Positions 41,369-51,162 of a stretch of 64,000 bases of DNA are shown piece after piece. This DNA is from Hominisplanchenecus murintestinalis (GTDB lineage Bacteria > Bacillota > Clostridia > Lachnospirales > Lachnospiraceae): NCBI GenBank assembly GCA_004793585.1, contig SRZB01000008.1, positions 1-64,000 of the forward strand, written 5' to 3'. The first letter of the stretch is position 1, and each line of letters starts with the position of its first letter. The position numbers and the translations under genes are program-made. Below the pieces are notes generated by a model. That model saw nothing but the letters and a program-made list of their open reading frames with translations. It ran no database searches and was not told the DNA's origin.

Positions 41369-41770
41369 TTATTGCTCCTTTAGTTTTTCAATAATACCCT
41401 CCAACTCCCTGATGATATCATCTTTATCTTCCTGTAACTCTGTTACCATAGCTACTGCCACTTTAGGAATTGACTGTGCATCCAGCCCTCTTCCAACTGC
41501 GAAAAGCGCTACATATTCTTCTCTGGTAATTGAATATTTAAACTGACGTGCATACTGCGTACCGCAACGCACATATCCGCACACCTCAATTGCATTTTTG
41601 TCCAATAATGACTTCAGCATAATAGGAAGATAATTATCACTCCATGAATGTTCATCAGGAATTGCAAGAATTTCCACACTGGTCAGCGGTTTGTCCTGCT
41701 TCCAAAGCAATTCCATTAATTCTACTTCTTTGTCTGTAAGATGGTATTTCTTATTTTTCTTTTTTAACAT
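41369..41770 (-). CDS. BlaI/MecI/CopY-family repressor
   Basis: 133 residues. Winged helix domain: KYHLTDKEVELMELLWKQDK, then SVEILAIPDEHSWSDNYLPIMLKSLLDK, and a C-terminal dimerisation helix. It represses its own operon and is normally inactivated when the M56 peptidase cleaves it between the domains. First gene of the operon with the peptidase and the small peptide. A dyad TTACTAT-8-ATAGTAA overlaps the promoter -10, the likely operator. Confidence 0.9.
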   Translation of the reverse strand: MLKKKNKKYHLTDKEVELMELLWKQDKPLTSVEILAIPDEHSWSDNYLPIMLKSLLDKNAIEVCGYVRCGTQYARQFKYSITREEYVALFAVGRGLDAQSIPKVAVAMVTELQEDKDDIIRELEGIIEKLKEQ

Positions 41771-41810
41771 AAGCTATCAACCTCTAATTATATAAGACTA
41801 TGTTTTTCAT

Positions 41811-41849
41811 TTACTATTTCATTATATAGTAAGGCAAAGAAAACGTCAA
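41811..41849 (-). promoter_or_regulatory. promoter and operator of the BlaI/M56 operon
   Basis: Minus-strand promoter TTGACG (41849-41844), 17 bases, TATAAT (41826-41821). Inverted repeat TTACTAT (41811-41817) and ATAGTAA (41826-41832) covers the -10 and start region; a BlaI-family dimer would block polymerase here. Confidence 0.75.
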
Positions 41850-41954
41850 TACAAATATTGGTCAAATATTATTAAAAAACGTTATATTTTTTGCCTTTTC
41901 CCCATCTTTGGTATATTTTAACGTTTATTGTATTTTCCGTCAATAGATATTACC

Positions 41955-41992
41955 AAAAAATATTCTTCTTACGGGAAGGAATGTCCCTCCCG
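41955..41992 (-). terminator. terminator after infA
   Basis: CGGGAAGG (41972-41979) and CCCTCCCG (41985-41992) with one G-U pair; on the minus strand the tail is TAAGAAGAATATTTTTT. It ends the ribosomal protein cluster, so the usual rpmJ-rpsM genes do not follow. Confidence 0.7.
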
Positions 41993-42001
41993 CGTTCTTT
42001 T

Positions 42002-42220
42002 TTACTTATCCCTCCAGATAATTCTTCCTTTGGTCAAATCATATGGGGACATTTCAATCGTCACCTTATCTCCCGGAAGGATGCGGATATAGTTCATTCG
42101 AAGCTTTCCGCTAATATGTGCCAGCACCACATGGTTATTCTCCAGCTGCACCTTAAAAGTTGCCCCCGGAAGTTTCTCTACCACGGTTCCTTCTACTTCT
42201 ATTACATCTGCTTTTGACAT
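42002..42220 (-). CDS. infA: translation initiation factor IF-1
   Basis: 72-residue S1-type OB-fold protein ([20 protein letters not shown] to the end), full length. AGGAGG precedes the ATG. It is the last gene of the spc cluster in this window, with a terminator after it. Confidence 0.97.
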   Translation of the reverse strand: MSKADVIEVEGTVVEKLPGATFKVQLENNHVVLAHISGKLRMNYIRILPGDKVTIEMSPYDLTKGRIIWRDK

Positions 42221-42222
42221 GT

Positions 42223-42495
42223 CTACCTCCTATCATTCTGTAAGCCTATAGCTTTTATGCTATGCCTGATTTCTTCATTTTTCACATGTTCCCATTGGAT
42301 ATCCCGAAACTCAACAGGAATCCGTTTCATGATCTGTATATGCTTCCATTTCTTTTTTTTCGGCTTTTCCAACGGACGGATATCTCCGTCACAAAGCCAT
42401 GCATACTTTTCCTCTACTCCGGCTATCACATATAGTTTTCCTCTGTCATGCCCCGCCAGCGACCATGCCATCATGCCTCTCTCTGCCCTTTCCAT
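42223..42495 (-). CDS. KOW-domain RNA-binding protein
   Basis: 90 residues; KOW motif at about 12-45 ([20 protein letters not shown] then [20 protein letters not shown]), as in the L14e-like proteins that sit between map and infA in Clostridia. A basic KKKKWKH patch suits RNA contact. GGGAGG precedes the ATG. It lies 2 bases before infA and is part of the spc transcript; the precise role is unknown. Confidence 0.85.
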   Translation of the reverse strand: MERAERGMMAWSLAGHDRGKLYVIAGVEEKYAWLCDGDIRPLEKPKKKKWKHIQIMKRIPVEFRDIQWEHVKNEEIRHSIKAIGLQNDRR

Positions 42496-42506
42496 AGAAC
42501 CTCCCG

Positions 42507-43262
42507 TTACTCTGACAGGGTAAAGATTTCCGGTTCCCCATCCGTAATTAAAATCGTGTTCTCATAGTGTGCAGAAAGACTTCCGTCCTCAGTAACGACT
42601 GTCCAGTCGTCCTCCAGCCATTCCACATCGCAGCGTCCCATGTTGATCATCGGTTCAATGGCAAGCGTCATGCCAGGCACCAAACGGATTCCACGTTTCT
42701 TCTGGGGAAAATTGGGAACCTGCGGATCTTCATGCAGCTCTCTTCCGATTCCATGCCCCACTAAATCCTCTACCGGGCTGTAACCAAAACGTTTCACATA
42801 GTTTCCAATGGCTGCTGAAATCTCATAAAGCCGATGTCCCGCCCTGGCATATTTGATTCCTTCAAAGAAAGACTGTTTTGTTACGTCCAGCAGCCGCTGC
42901 ACCTCCGGAGCAATCTTTCCGACAGCATGAGTTCTGGCTGAATCCGAATGAAAGCCTTTATAAATCAGCCCTGCGTCGAGACTGACAATATCACCTTCCT
43001 GCAGGATACGGTGCCTGGATGGTATGCCGTGCACCACTTCATCGTTCACTGACACGCAAATAGAAGCCGGGTAACCATTATAATGAAGAAAACTGGGAGT
43101 ACATCCAAAGCTTCTGATAATCTGCTCTCCCAGACGATCAATCTCCCAGGTAGAAATCCCTGGTTTGATTGCCTTCTGAAGTTCATTATGAGTAATTTCC
43201 AGCAGCCGCCCTGCCTCTCTCATAAGTTGTAATTCCTTTGCAGATTTTATTGATACTGACAT
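42507..43262 (-). CDS. map: type I methionine aminopeptidase
   Basis: 251 residues; removes the initiator Met from nascent chains. Metal ligands as expected: SLDAGLIYKGFHSDSARTHA (two Asp), GHGIGRELHEDP (His), MTLAIEPMIN (Glu) and the C-terminal SLSAHYENTILIT (Glu). Between adk and the KOW gene, the standard Firmicute order. Confidence 0.97.
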   Translation of the reverse strand: MSVSIKSAKELQLMREAGRLLEITHNELQKAIKPGISTWEIDRLGEQIIRSFGCTPSFLHYNGYPASICVSVNDEVVHGIPSRHRILQEGDIVSLDAGLIYKGFHSDSARTHAVGKIAPEVQRLLDVTKQSFFEGIKYARAGHRLYEISAAIGNYVKRFGYSPVEDLVGHGIGRELHEDPQVPNFPQKKRGIRLVPGMTLAIEPMINMGRCDVEWLEDDWTVVTEDGSLSAHYENTILITDGEPEIFTLSE

Positions 43263-43266
43263 ATAT

Positions 43267-43911
43267 TTACGCTCCTAAAATCTGTACAATTGCCTGGAAT
43301 ACATCTTCCATTGCTACTGTACCGTCTACTTCTTTTAGAACACCTGCCCTGCCATAATACTCAATCAAGGGCTGTGTCTGTTCATGATACACATCAAGAC
43401 GCTTTTTTACCGTTTCCGGCTTATCATCATCTCGGAGGATTAATCCTTCCCCGCAGGCATCGCATACATTTTCTTTCTGCGGTGCATTGTACTCTACATG
43501 GTAGGTAGCTCCACATCCTACACATGCGCGCCTTCCGCCCATGCGGCTGATAATATTTTCATCAGGTACTTCTACATTAATGGCAAAATCTACCTTCTCT
43601 CCCAGCTTCTCCAAAGCTGCGTCCAGGCTTTCCGCCTGCGGAATGGTACGCGGAAAGCCATCCAGCACATACCCTTTCTGGCAGTCGCTCTGCTGCACCC
43701 GGTCTACAACCAGGTCTACGACCAGCTCGTCTGGTACGAGGAGCCCCTGATCCATATAGGTCTTTGCTTTCTTTCCAAGCTCCGTCCCATTCTTAATGTT
43801 AGCCCTGAAGATATCGCCTGTGGAAATATGGGGAATCCCGTATTTTTCTGCAATCTTCTTTGCCTGGGTGCCTTTTCCTGCTCCCGGTGCACCTAACATA
43901 ATGATTTTCAT
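43267..43911 (-). CDS. adk: adenylate kinase
   Basis: 214 residues. P-loop [10 protein letters not shown] at the N-terminus, NMP site [12 protein letters not shown], and [11 protein letters not shown]. The lid domain holds four cysteines (CVGCGATYH...CDACG), a zinc-binding lid typical of Gram-positives. Between secY and map. The 120-base gap to secY contains a long hairpin. Confidence 0.97.
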   Translation of the reverse strand: MKIIMLGAPGAGKGTQAKKIAEKYGIPHISTGDIFRANIKNGTELGKKAKTYMDQGLLVPDELVVDLVVDRVQQSDCQKGYVLDGFPRTIPQAESLDAALEKLGEKVDFAINVEVPDENIISRMGGRRACVGCGATYHVEYNAPQKENVCDACGEGLILRDDDKPETVKKRLDVYHEQTQPLIEYYGRAGVLKEVDGTVAMEDVFQAIVQILGA

Positions 43912-43969
43912 AGCATTCTTCCTTCCTTTATCATAGAATCATACGCTTTTATCCGGTAATTAATGCGAA

Positions 43970-44029
43970 AGTGCGCTACTTCTTTGCTGCAACCCGCCTT
44001 ATGGATTACAGCAAAGAAAGAAGCACACT
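43970..44029. other. long hairpin between secY and adk
   Basis: TTCTTTGCTG (43980-43989) and CAGCAAAGAA (44009-44018) form a perfect inner stem, extended by AGTGCGCT/AGCACACT outside. It starts 2 bases after the secY stop. No U-run follows on the minus strand, so it looks like an RNA processing or stability element rather than a strong terminator. Confidence 0.55.
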
Positions 44030-44031
44030 CT

Positions 44032-45348
44032 TTAATCACTCAAGAAGCCTCTGTAATTGCGAACCAGCATCTGTGACTCCATCTGTTTTAATGTCTCCAG
44101 GATAACACCTACGATAATGATAATAGATGTTCCTCCGAAAGATACAGACGCTCCGAACACTCCGTTGAATACAATCGGAATCGTAACAACAATGAGAAGT
44201 CCAACGGCTCCTAAGAAAATGAGGTAATTCAAAATCTTATTCAAGTAATCCTGCGTCGGTTTTCCGGGACGGATGCCTGGTACAAAACCGCCCTGCTTTT
44301 TCATATTGTCTGCCACCTCAATCGGGTTAAACGTAATAGAGGTATAGAAATACGCAAAAAATACAATCATAACCGCATACAGGACAAAACCTATCGTATA
44401 AATCGGCTGTTTTAAATCAAACCAGTAATTCTGATTCAACATGCCAAGAATCGTAGCTCCTACGCCTGTGCCGCCCGTCTTACCCATAAAGGTCGCAATC
44501 ATCGTAGGCATAGACATCAGGGAAGAAGCAAAGATTACCGGAATAACGCCTGCGGTATTCACCTTCAGCGGAATATGGCTAGACTGACCGCCCACCATCT
44601 TTCTTCCCTGCATCTTCTTCGCATACTGTACCGGAATCCTTCTCTCTGCGTCATTCAGAAGAATAACCAGAATAATTGTAACGATAATAACCGCAAGGAT
44701 GATGATTCCTGCCAAAGCACCCTTTGCTACTGTCTTATTTTTCACAAAATCATTGAACAGGCCTACAAGGTCGTTCGGAACCCTGGAAAGAATATTAATC
44801 ATCAGGACGATAGAAATACCGTTTCCAATTCCTTTTTCAGTGATACGCTCGCCCACCCACATAAGGAATGCCGAACCTGCTGTCAGAGCAGTCACAACTG
44901 ACACTACATTCAGGAAATTCATATTGGTAATCAGTCCCTGGTTACCAAATCCAATTGCCATAGCGAGACCTTCAATCAATGCCAGCGCTACCGTTACATA
45001 ACGTGTGATTTCCTGAAGTTTCTTCCGTCCGTCCTCTCCGTCCTTCTGCATTTCCTCTAATTTCGGAATAGCAATCGTCAGCAGCTGAATGATGATTGAT
45101 GAAGTGATATACGGGCTGATGTTCAATGCAAAAATCGACATCTGCTCAAAGGAACCTCCGGTGAACGCATTAAAGAAGTTAAACGCATCGCCAGACTGCT
45201 CTGCAAACCATCTTGAGAAGAATGTCCTGTCTACACCGGGTATCGGAAGCTGTGAACCAAGCCTCACGATAACCAGCATCATTAATGTGTATAAAATCTT
45301 TTTACGCAAGTCTTTGATTTTAAACGCATTACGCAGCGTTTCTAACAT
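44032..45348 (-). CDS. secY: preprotein translocase subunit SecY
   Basis: 438 residues with ten membrane helices; the channel of the Sec translocon. Conserved N-terminus (LETLRNAFKIKDLRKKILYT), plug region GGSFEQMSIFALNISPYITS and the cytoplasmic loop YAKKMQGRKMVGGQSSHIPL are present. The ATG overlaps the rplO stop (TAATG). Confidence 0.98.
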   Translation of the reverse strand: MLETLRNAFKIKDLRKKILYTLMMLVIVRLGSQLPIPGVDRTFFSRWFAEQSGDAFNFFNAFTGGSFEQMSIFALNISPYITSSIIIQLLTIAIPKLEEMQKDGEDGRKKLQEITRYVTVALALIEGLAMAIGFGNQGLITNMNFLNVVSVVTALTAGSAFLMWVGERITEKGIGNGISIVLMINILSRVPNDLVGLFNDFVKNKTVAKGALAGIIILAVIIVTIILVILLNDAERRIPVQYAKKMQGRKMVGGQSSHIPLKVNTAGVIPVIFASSLMSMPTMIATFMGKTGGTGVGATILGMLNQNYWFDLKQPIYTIGFVLYAVMIVFFAYFYTSITFNPIEVADNMKKQGGFVPGIRPGKPTQDYLNKILNYLIFLGAVGLLIVVTIPIVFNGVFGASVSFGGTSIIIIVGVILETLKQMESQMLVRNYRGFLSD

Positions 45349-45788
45349 TAGATCACCTCTGCTTTTCCGCCAAGTGCTTCAATCTTAGCTTTTGCTCCTT
45401 CACTGAATGCATTCGCCTTTACTACAAGTTTTTTAGTCAGCTCGCCGTTGGCAAGAATCTTCACGCCATCCTTCGGTCCTTTGATCATTCCTGCTTCCTG
45501 CAGCATCTCAATGGTAACCTCTGTGCCATCTTCGAACCTGTCAAGAGCGCCCACATTGACAATCACGATATCCAGAGAGTTTCTGTTTGTGAATCCTCTC
45601 TTCGGAATACGTCTGTATAAAGGCATCTGTCCACCCTCAAATCCGATTCTCGGTGCACCGGAACGAGCTTTCTGTCCTTTATGGCCTTTACCTGCAGTCT
45701 TTCCGTTTCCTGATCCATGTCCACGGCCTCTTCTGAAATTATCACTGTGCTTTGAACCAACTGCCGGCTGTAAATTGGATAAATCCAT
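45348..45788 (-). CDS. rplO: 50S ribosomal protein L15
   Basis: 146 residues, Gly/Arg-rich N-terminal tail ([20 protein letters not shown]) and the C-terminal domain ending GGKAEVI. Full length, coupled to secY. Confidence 0.97.
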   Translation of the reverse strand: MDLSNLQPAVGSKHSDNFRRGRGHGSGNGKTAGKGHKGQKARSGAPRIGFEGGQMPLYRRIPKRGFTNRNSLDIVIVNVGALDRFEDGTEVTIEMLQEAGMIKGPKDGVKILANGELTKKLVVKANAFSEGAKAKIEALGGKAEVI

Positions 45789-45817
45789 TACGACACCTCC
45801 TTATCAAATAATATTTC

Positions 45818-46000
45818 TTAGATTTCCTCTACTTTCACCAGATGCTGTACCTGCTTAATTTTCCCCCAGGAAGCAGCATTGTTCGGCATTTCAACCGTCT
45901 TATTCAGCTTTCTAAGCCCCATAGCCTCTACTGTCGCACGATGTTTTGGAATGGCACCGATTGTAGATTTCACCAATGTAACTTTTAATTTATCTGCCAT
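45818..46000 (-). CDS. rpmD: 50S ribosomal protein L30
   Basis: 60 residues: KLKVTLVKSTIGAIPKHRAT then VEAMGLRKLNKTVEMPNN. Complete, between rpsE and rplO as in other bacteria. Confidence 0.96.
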   Translation of the reverse strand: MADKLKVTLVKSTIGAIPKHRATVEAMGLRKLNKTVEMPNNAASWGKIKQVQHLVKVEEI

Positions 46001-46014
46001 TTTTCTAATCCTCC

Positions 46015-46524
46015 TTAAGCGCGGATCTCGTCAACAGATTTCCCGCGGAGCCTTGCTACTTCCTCCGGGGATTTGAGCTGCTTTAATGCCTCAATCGTTG
46101 CGAGAACTACATTCTGCTTGTTATTTGAGCCTAAAGACTTTGTACGGATATTCTTGATTCCTGCCAGCTCGCACACGCTACGTGCCGGGCCTCCGGCAAT
46201 CACTCCGGTACCTTCCGGGGATCTCTTTAACAATACGCTTGCCCCGCCGAATTTGCCTGTCCAGTCATGAGGAATACTGTTATTCTCGTCAAGCGGCACA
46301 TTTACAAGCCTTTTGGCAGCATCTTCTTTTCCTTTGCGGATCGCTTCAGGAATCTCGGCTGCTTTTCCAAGCCCTGCGCCTACGTGTCCGTTGCCATCAC
46401 CTACAACTACCAAAGCTGTGAAACGGAAGTTACGACCACCTTTAACAACTTTTGTTACACGTTTGATTGATACTACTTTTTCATTCAATTCGAACTGGCT
46501 AGCATCAATGATTGTATGTTTCAT
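46015..46524 (-). CDS. rpsE: 30S ribosomal protein S5
   Basis: 169 residues. Double-stranded-RNA-binding-like N-domain ([20 protein letters not shown]) with [14 protein letters not shown] and C-domain ([20 protein letters not shown]). Complete; AGGAGG precedes the ATG. Confidence 0.97.
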   Translation of the reverse strand: MKHTIIDASQFELNEKVVSIKRVTKVVKGGRNFRFTALVVVGDGNGHVGAGLGKAAEIPEAIRKGKEDAAKRLVNVPLDENNSIPHDWTGKFGGASVLLKRSPEGTGVIAGGPARSVCELAGIKNIRTKSLGSNNKQNVVLATIEALKQLKSPEEVARLRGKSVDEIRA

Positions 46525-46541
46525 GTGTTCTTCCTCCTTGT

Positions 46542-46910
46542 CTAGAATTCAAGACCAGCTTCTCTAGCTGCATCTGCCAAAGCTTTGATTTTACCCTGAT
46601 ATATGAAGCCGCCTCTATCAAAGACAACAGTGGTAATACCTTTTTCTAAAGCTCTCTTTCCGATAACGGTTCCCAAATATGCTGCTGCGCTTACGTCGTT
46701 GGTTTTTTCCAGCTCTGCTTTTACATCTTTCTCAAGTGTGCTTGCAGAAACAAGAGTGTTGCCAACTGTATCGTCAATAACCTGAGCATACATATGATTA
46801 TTGCTTCTAAACACAGCCAGACGCGGTCTCTCAGCAGTGCCGCTGAAACGGTTACGCAGTCTTTTGTGCTTTTTTACACGAACTTTTGATCTGGATTCTT
46901 TACTAACCAT
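46542..46910 (-). CDS. rplR: 50S ribosomal protein L18
   Basis: 122 residues; binds 5S r[23 protein letters not shown] and the closing [15 protein letters not shown] are typical. Confidence 0.97.
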   Translation of the reverse strand: MVSKESRSKVRVKKHKRLRNRFSGTAERPRLAVFRSNNHMYAQVIDDTVGNTLVSASTLEKDVKAELEKTNDVSAAAYLGTVIGKRALEKGITTVVFDRGGFIYQGKIKALADAAREAGLEF

Positions 46911-46927
46911 CTTTACACTCTCCTTAA

Positions 46928-47467
46928 TTATTTCTTACCAGTCTTACCAACTTTACGTCTGATAACTTCATCATCATACTTGATACCTTTGCCTTTATAT
47001 GGCTCCGGTTTTCTCTTCTCTCTGATTTCCGCTGCGTATTGGCCAACTTTTTCTTTACTGATACCTTTTACAATAATCTTGTTGCCATCCACTGTAGTTT
47101 CAAGCCCTTCCGGGTCTTCCATCTCTACAGGATGTGAATAGCCAAGAGATAATACTAATTTCTTGCCCTGCTTTGCAGCTTTGTAACCTACGCCGTTTAC
47201 TTCCAGTGTCTTGGTATAACCCTCGCTCACACCAACTACCATGTTGTGGATCAGCGTCCTGGTCAGGCCGTGTAAAGATTTCATTTTCTTCAAATCATTC
47301 GGTCTTGTTACGATTACATGACCGTCTTCCATCTTAATGTCCATTTCCTTTGGAAGCTCTCTTACAAGAGTTCCTTTACTGCCTTTCACAGTAACTACAT
47401 TTCCCTCTGCAATCTCAACAGTAACGCCTGCGGGGATTGCTACCGGCATTCTTCCGATACGTGACAT
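46928..47467 (-). CDS. rplF: 50S ribosomal protein L6
   Basis: 179 residues. Start taken at [15 protein letters not shown] rather than two codons upstream, since family members begin there and AGGACATGGAA fits a ribosome site. C-terminal [12 protein letters not shown] is conserved. Confidence 0.96.
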   Translation of the reverse strand: MSRIGRMPVAIPAGVTVEIAEGNVVTVKGSKGTLVRELPKEMDIKMEDGHVIVTRPNDLKKMKSLHGLTRTLIHNMVVGVSEGYTKTLEVNGVGYKAAKQGKKLVLSLGYSHPVEMEDPEGLETTVDGNKIIVKGISKEKVGQYAAEIREKRKPEPYKGKGIKYDDEVIRRKVGKTGKK

Positions 47468-47558
47468 TTCCATGTCCTCCTTACTTAGATTTTCGGAAAG
47501 GAACGGGTGTCCTTTCTGTTTTCAGTAACTTGTTTGGTTTTAGTTTTCACTAAAGTTT

Positions 47559-47960
47559 CTACCAAACAAACGCTAATACTTCTCCGCCTACCTGGAGCTT
47601 ACGCGCCTCTTTGTCTGTGATAACGCCCTGGTTTGTAGAGATGATTGCCACGCCCAGTCCTCCGAGAACTTTCGGCAGTTCTTCTCTGTTTGCGTATACA
47701 CGCAGTCCCGGTTTGGAGATTCTCTTCAGCCCGGTGATGATTCTCTCATTCTTATCTGCGCCATATTTTAATTCGATACGGATTGTCTGGAAGTTTCCTT
47801 CTTCGACAAGGTCGTATTTGCTGATATAACCTTCGTCTAAAAGAATGTTTGCGATGGCAATCTTCATTTTAGAAGCCGGTACATCTACTGTATCATGTTT
47901 TGCAGTGTTTGCATTACGGATTCTTGTAAGCATATCTGCAATTGGATCGCTCATTGTCAT
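47559..47960 (-). CDS. rpsH: 30S ribosomal protein S8
   Basis: 133 residues: [20 protein letters not shown] at the N-terminus and the rRNA-contacting C-terminal [26 protein letters not shown] lies 8 bases before the ATG at 47960. Preceded by an unusually long spacer from rpsN. Confidence 0.97.
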   Translation of the reverse strand: MTMSDPIADMLTRIRNANTAKHDTVDVPASKMKIAIANILLDEGYISKYDLVEEGNFQTIRIELKYGADKNERIITGLKRISKPGLRVYANREELPKVLGGLGVAIISTNQGVITDKEARKLQVGGEVLAFVW

Positions 47961-48112
47961 TTGGTTTGCCTCCTTTTATAATTAATTCCTTCGGTATGTT
48001 CCCTCAGCTAAGTTCGCACTGCGCTTTTAACTTGTGCTTACTAAGATTCGGGAACGGCCTCGCACGAACCTCAAGCCGCGCCTGACGGCTTGCTTTCACC
48101 AAGTGCTTTCGG
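47961..48112 (-). other. structured 152-base spacer between rpsN and rpsH
   Basis: Contains CAAGCCG/CGGCTTG (48072-48078 and 48086-48092) and GTTCCC/GGGAAC (47998-48003 and 48050-48055) inverted repeats. Neighbouring genes of the cluster are mostly 10-30 bases apart, so it may be a regulatory RNA region. Confidence 0.4.
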
Positions 48113-48298
48113 TCACCAAGAAGCTTTCTTTACTCCTGGAATCTGGCCTTTGTATGCTAATTCACGGAAGCAGATCCTGCAGATTCCGTATTTTCTTAAA
48201 TATGCATGTGGACGACCACAGATTTTACAGCGGCTGTACTCTCTTGTGGAGAATTTCTGTTTGCGCTGCTGCTTGATTTTCATTGCTGTCTTAGCCAT
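48113..48298 (-). CDS. rpsN: 30S ribosomal protein S14, zinc type
   Basis: 61 residues with CKIC and CRIC zinc-ribbon cysteines ([20 protein letters not shown]), the short C+ form. Between rplE and rpsH. Confidence 0.97.
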   Translation of the reverse strand: MAKTAMKIKQQRKQKFSTREYSRCKICGRPHAYLRKYGICRICFRELAYKGQIPGVKKASW

Positions 48299-48314
48299 GA
48301 AATTTCCCTCCTAA

Positions 48315-48854
48315 CTATTTCGTAAACGGCATATTAAACTGTGTCAACAACTCTCTGGCTTCTTCGTCAGTCTTTGCGGTAGTAACGAAGATTACGTCCA
48401 TACCTCTGACCTTGTCAATCTTGTCATACTCAATTTCCGGGAAAATGAGCTGCTCTTTGATACCCAGAGCGTAGTTTCCTCTTCCGTCAAATGCGTTAGG
48501 ATTCACGCCTCTGAAATCACGCACACGCGGCAGCGCCAGGTTAATCAGACGGTCAACAAACTCGTACATTCTTTCCCCGCGCAGTGTCACCTTGCATCCA
48601 ATGGCCATTCCTTCCCTGATTTTGAAGTTAGCCACAGATTTTTTAGCCTTTGTGAGTACTGCCTTCTGGCCTGTAACGGTTTCCATGTCTTTAACGGCTG
48701 ACTCCAGCGCCTTAGCATTGTCTTTTGCCTCGCCGACACCCATGTTGACAACCACTTTATCAAGCTTCGGAACTTCCATCACATTTTTATATTCAAATTT
48801 CTTCATCATAGCATCTACGATTTCATTCTTGTAAATCTCTTTCAGTCTACTCAA
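48315..48854 (-). CDS. rplE: 50S ribosomal protein L5
   Basis: 179 residues. The start is a TTG at 48854 giving [22 protein letters not shown] lies 9 bases upstream and family members begin there. [20 protein letters not shown] and [20 protein letters not shown] are typical L5. Confidence 0.95.
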   Translation of the reverse strand: MSRLKEIYKNEIVDAMMKKFEYKNVMEVPKLDKVVVNMGVGEAKDNAKALESAVKDMETVTGQKAVLTKAKKSVANFKIREGMAIGCKVTLRGERMYEFVDRLINLALPRVRDFRGVNPNAFDGRGNYALGIKEQLIFPEIEYDKIDKVRGMDVIFVTTAKTDEEARELLTQFNMPFTK

Positions 48855-48880
48855 CTTGTGCGACCTCCTCTCTCTCAATA

Positions 48881-49192
48881 TTAATCGATAACTTCGCCTG
48901 TTGCTTTCGCATAGCGAACTTTTTTATCGCCATCCATCTTGAAGCCCACTCTTGTAATTTTGCCTTTGTGCAGCAGCATCACGTTTGAAATAGCAATGTA
49001 CGCTTCTTTGTTCACGATACCGCCCTGCTGGTTTGCGGCAGACGGCTTCGTGTGCTTCGTAACCATGCTCACACCCTCAACCAGAACTCTGTGGTTCTTT
49101 GTGTCAACAGCGATTACTTTGCCTTCTTTGCCTTTATCTTTCCCGGCGATTACCTGTACGTTATCACCTTTTTTGATTTTCATAGCTGACAT
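48881..49192 (-). CDS. rplX: 50S ribosomal protein L24
   Basis: 103 residues with the KOW motif ([20 protein letters not shown]). ATG at 49192 (MSAMKIKK) follows AGGAGG by 6 bases. Confidence 0.96.
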   Translation of the reverse strand: MSAMKIKKGDNVQVIAGKDKGKEGKVIAVDTKNHRVLVEGVSMVTKHTKPSAANQQGGIVNKEAYIAISNVMLLHKGKITRVGFKMDGDKKVRYAKATGEVID

Positions 49193-49202
49193 AAAGTACC
49201 TC

Positions 49203-49571
49203 CTATAATACTTCCGGAGCAAGTGAAACAATCTTCATAAACTGTTTTTCACGAAGCTCTCTGGCTACCGGCCCAAAGATACGTGTTCCTCTCGGAGTCT
49301 TGTCATCTTTGATAATAACAGCAGCATTTTCATCGAATCTAATATAAGAACCGTCTTTACGGCGTGCACCCTTTACTGTACGAACTACCACAGCTTTTAC
49401 AATGTCACCCTTTTTTACAACACCGCCTGGTGTTGCATCTTTAACCGTAGCAACGATTGTATCGCCAATGTTTGCATATCTTCTGGTAGAACCGCCTATA
49501 ACCCTGATGCAGAGAATCTCTTTTGCCCCAGTGTTATCAGCTACCTTCAGTCTGCTCTCCTGCTGGATCAT
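49203..49571 (-). CDS. rplN: 50S ribosomal protein L14
   Basis: 122 residues; [20 protein letters not shown] start and conserved [15 protein letters not shown] end. Complete. Confidence 0.98.
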   Translation of the reverse strand: MIQQESRLKVADNTGAKEILCIRVIGGSTRRYANIGDTIVATVKDATPGGVVKKGDIVKAVVVRTVKGARRKDGSYIRFDENAAVIIKDDKTPRGTRIFGPVARELREKQFMKIVSLAPEVL

Positions 49572-49590
49572 GCTGATATACCTCCTTATA

Positions 49591-49845
49591 CTATTTAACT
49601 TTCTCTACGACTTCCACAAGTCTCCATCTCTTGTCTTTGGACAGGGGCCTTGTTTCCATAACCTTTACGGTATCGCCTTTGCGGCACTCGTTATTTTCAT
49701 CATGCGCTTTCAGCTTATATGTCTTCTTCACGATTTTTTTGTAAAGAGGATGTTTTACATGGTCTTCGATAGCAACTACGATTGTTTTGTCCATCTTATC
49801 GCTGACTACCTTGCCTGTACGGGTTTTTCTCAGATTTCTTTCCAC
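49591..49845 (-). CDS. rpsQ: 30S ribosomal protein S17
   Basis: 84 residues of OB-fold S17: [20 protein letters not shown] and [15 protein letters not shown]. Complete. Confidence 0.97.
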   Translation of the reverse strand: MERNLRKTRTGKVVSDKMDKTIVVAIEDHVKHPLYKKIVKKTYKLKAHDENNECRKGDTVKVMETRPLSKDKRWRLVEVVEKVK

Positions 49846-49868
49846 GTTCCTTTACTCCTTTCGTGGGA

Positions 49869-50078
49869 TTACTCCGCTTTTTCAGAGATAACTGTCTGAA
49901 TACGGGCGATGTTCTTGCGAACTTCTTTGATTCTGCTAGTGTTATCTAACTGATTTGTTGCGTTCTGGAACCTCAGGTTGAAGAGTTCCTTCTTAGCAGC
50001 TACTAATTCTTCGTTCAGCTCCGAAGCTGATTTTGTCCTTAAATCTTCTACGAATTTATTAATTTTCACTGTTATCAC
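49869..50078 (-). CDS. rpmC: 50S ribosomal protein L29
   Basis: 69 residues, two-helix protein at the exit tunnel: [20 protein letters not shown] then [12 protein letters not shown]. Overlaps the end of rplP by 20 bases. Confidence 0.95.
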   Translation of the reverse strand: MITVKINKFVEDLRTKSASELNEELVAAKKELFNLRFQNATNQLDNTSRIKEVRKNIARIQTVISEKAE

Positions 50079-50496
50079 CGCCTTCTAAGTCTGCTCGGGA
50101 AACGATCTTGCATTTACATGGTAATTTGTGCATAGCAAGACGTAATGCTTCGCGGGCTGTTTCTTCCGGTACGCCTGCAAGTTCGAACATTACACGCCCT
50201 GGTTTTACAACTGCTACCCAGTACTCTAATGTTCCTTTACCGGAACCCATTCGAGTTTCTGCTGGTTTTGCTGTTACTGGTTTATCTGGGAAAATCTTAA
50301 TCCAAACCTTACCTCCACGCTTGATATAACGTGTCATGGCAACACGGGCTGCCTCTATCTGGTTGGACTTAATCCAGCATGGTTCGGTAGCTACAAGACC
50401 AAACTCACCGTAGGTAATCTTGTTGCCTCTTGTGGCTTTACCAGCCATGGAACCACGGAACTGTTTACGACGTTTAACTCTTTTTGGCATTAACAT
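50059..50496 (-). CDS. rplP: 50S ribosomal protein L16
   Basis: 145 residues. [20 protein letters not shown] and the [20 protein letters not shown] block are typical. The ATG overlaps the rpsC stop (TAATG); a second ATG two codons later is the usual family start. Confidence 0.96.
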   Translation of the reverse strand: MLMPKRVKRRKQFRGSMAGKATRGNKITYGEFGLVATEPCWIKSNQIEAARVAMTRYIKRGGKVWIKIFPDKPVTAKPAETRMGSGKGTLEYWVAVVKPGRVMFELAGVPEETAREALRLAMHKLPCKCKIVSRADLEGGDNSEN

Positions 50497-51152
50497 TATT
50501 TATCGCTCCCTTCCTTTGGTCCTTTCGTTGGAAGTACTTCACCCTTGTAGATCCATACTTTTACGCCAATCTTTCCATATGTGGTATCTGCTTCCGCAAA
50601 ACCATAGTCGATATCTGCGCGCAGTGTCTGAAGAGGAATTGTCCCCTCGCTGTAGAACTCTGTACGAGCCATATCAGCGCCGCCGAGACGTCCGGAAACA
50701 GCAGTCTTGATACCTTTTACTCCGGCCTTCATGGAACGTCCCATCGTAGACTTCATAGCGCGGCGGAAAGAAACACGGTTCTCAAGCTGCAAAGCGATAT
50801 TCTCTGCTACTAACTGGGCATCCCTGTCCGGCCTCTTTACTTCTTTAATATCAACGATTAATTTCTTATCTGTAAACTTCTGGACTTCTGCCTTTACTTT
50901 CTCGATTTCAGAGCCGCCCTTACCGATTACTACGCCCGGTTTTGCTGTATAGATGATAACCTTTACTCTGTCAGAAGCTCTCTCAATCTCAATCTTTGAA
51001 ACTCCGGCACTGTATAATTTCTTCTTCAGGTATGTCCTGATGTTGTAGTCCTCTACCAGGAAATCAGCGAAAGAGCCTTCAGCATACCATTTTGAATCCC
51101 AGTCCTTAATAACACCGACTCTCAGGCCGTGTGGATTAACTTTCTGTCCCAT
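50496..51152 (-). CDS. rpsC: 30S ribosomal protein S3
   Basis: 218 residues. KH domain ([20 protein letters not shown]) and S3 C-terminal block ([19 protein letters not shown]). Complete, overlapping rplP. Confidence 0.98.
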   Translation of the reverse strand: MGQKVNPHGLRVGVIKDWDSKWYAEGSFADFLVEDYNIRTYLKKKLYSAGVSKIEIERASDRVKVIIYTAKPGVVIGKGGSEIEKVKAEVQKFTDKKLIVDIKEVKRPDRDAQLVAENIALQLENRVSFRRAMKSTMGRSMKAGVKGIKTAVSGRLGGADMARTEFYSEGTIPLQTLRADIDYGFAEADTTYGKIGVKVWIYKGEVLPTKGPKEGSDK

Positions 51153-51162
51153 GCTTTACCTC

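Noticed and set aside
40178..41770. Beta-lactam resistance operon
   Set aside because: BlaI and BlaR1-like proteins are present, but the sensor lacks a penicillin-binding domain and no beta-lactamase or PBP2a gene is next to it.
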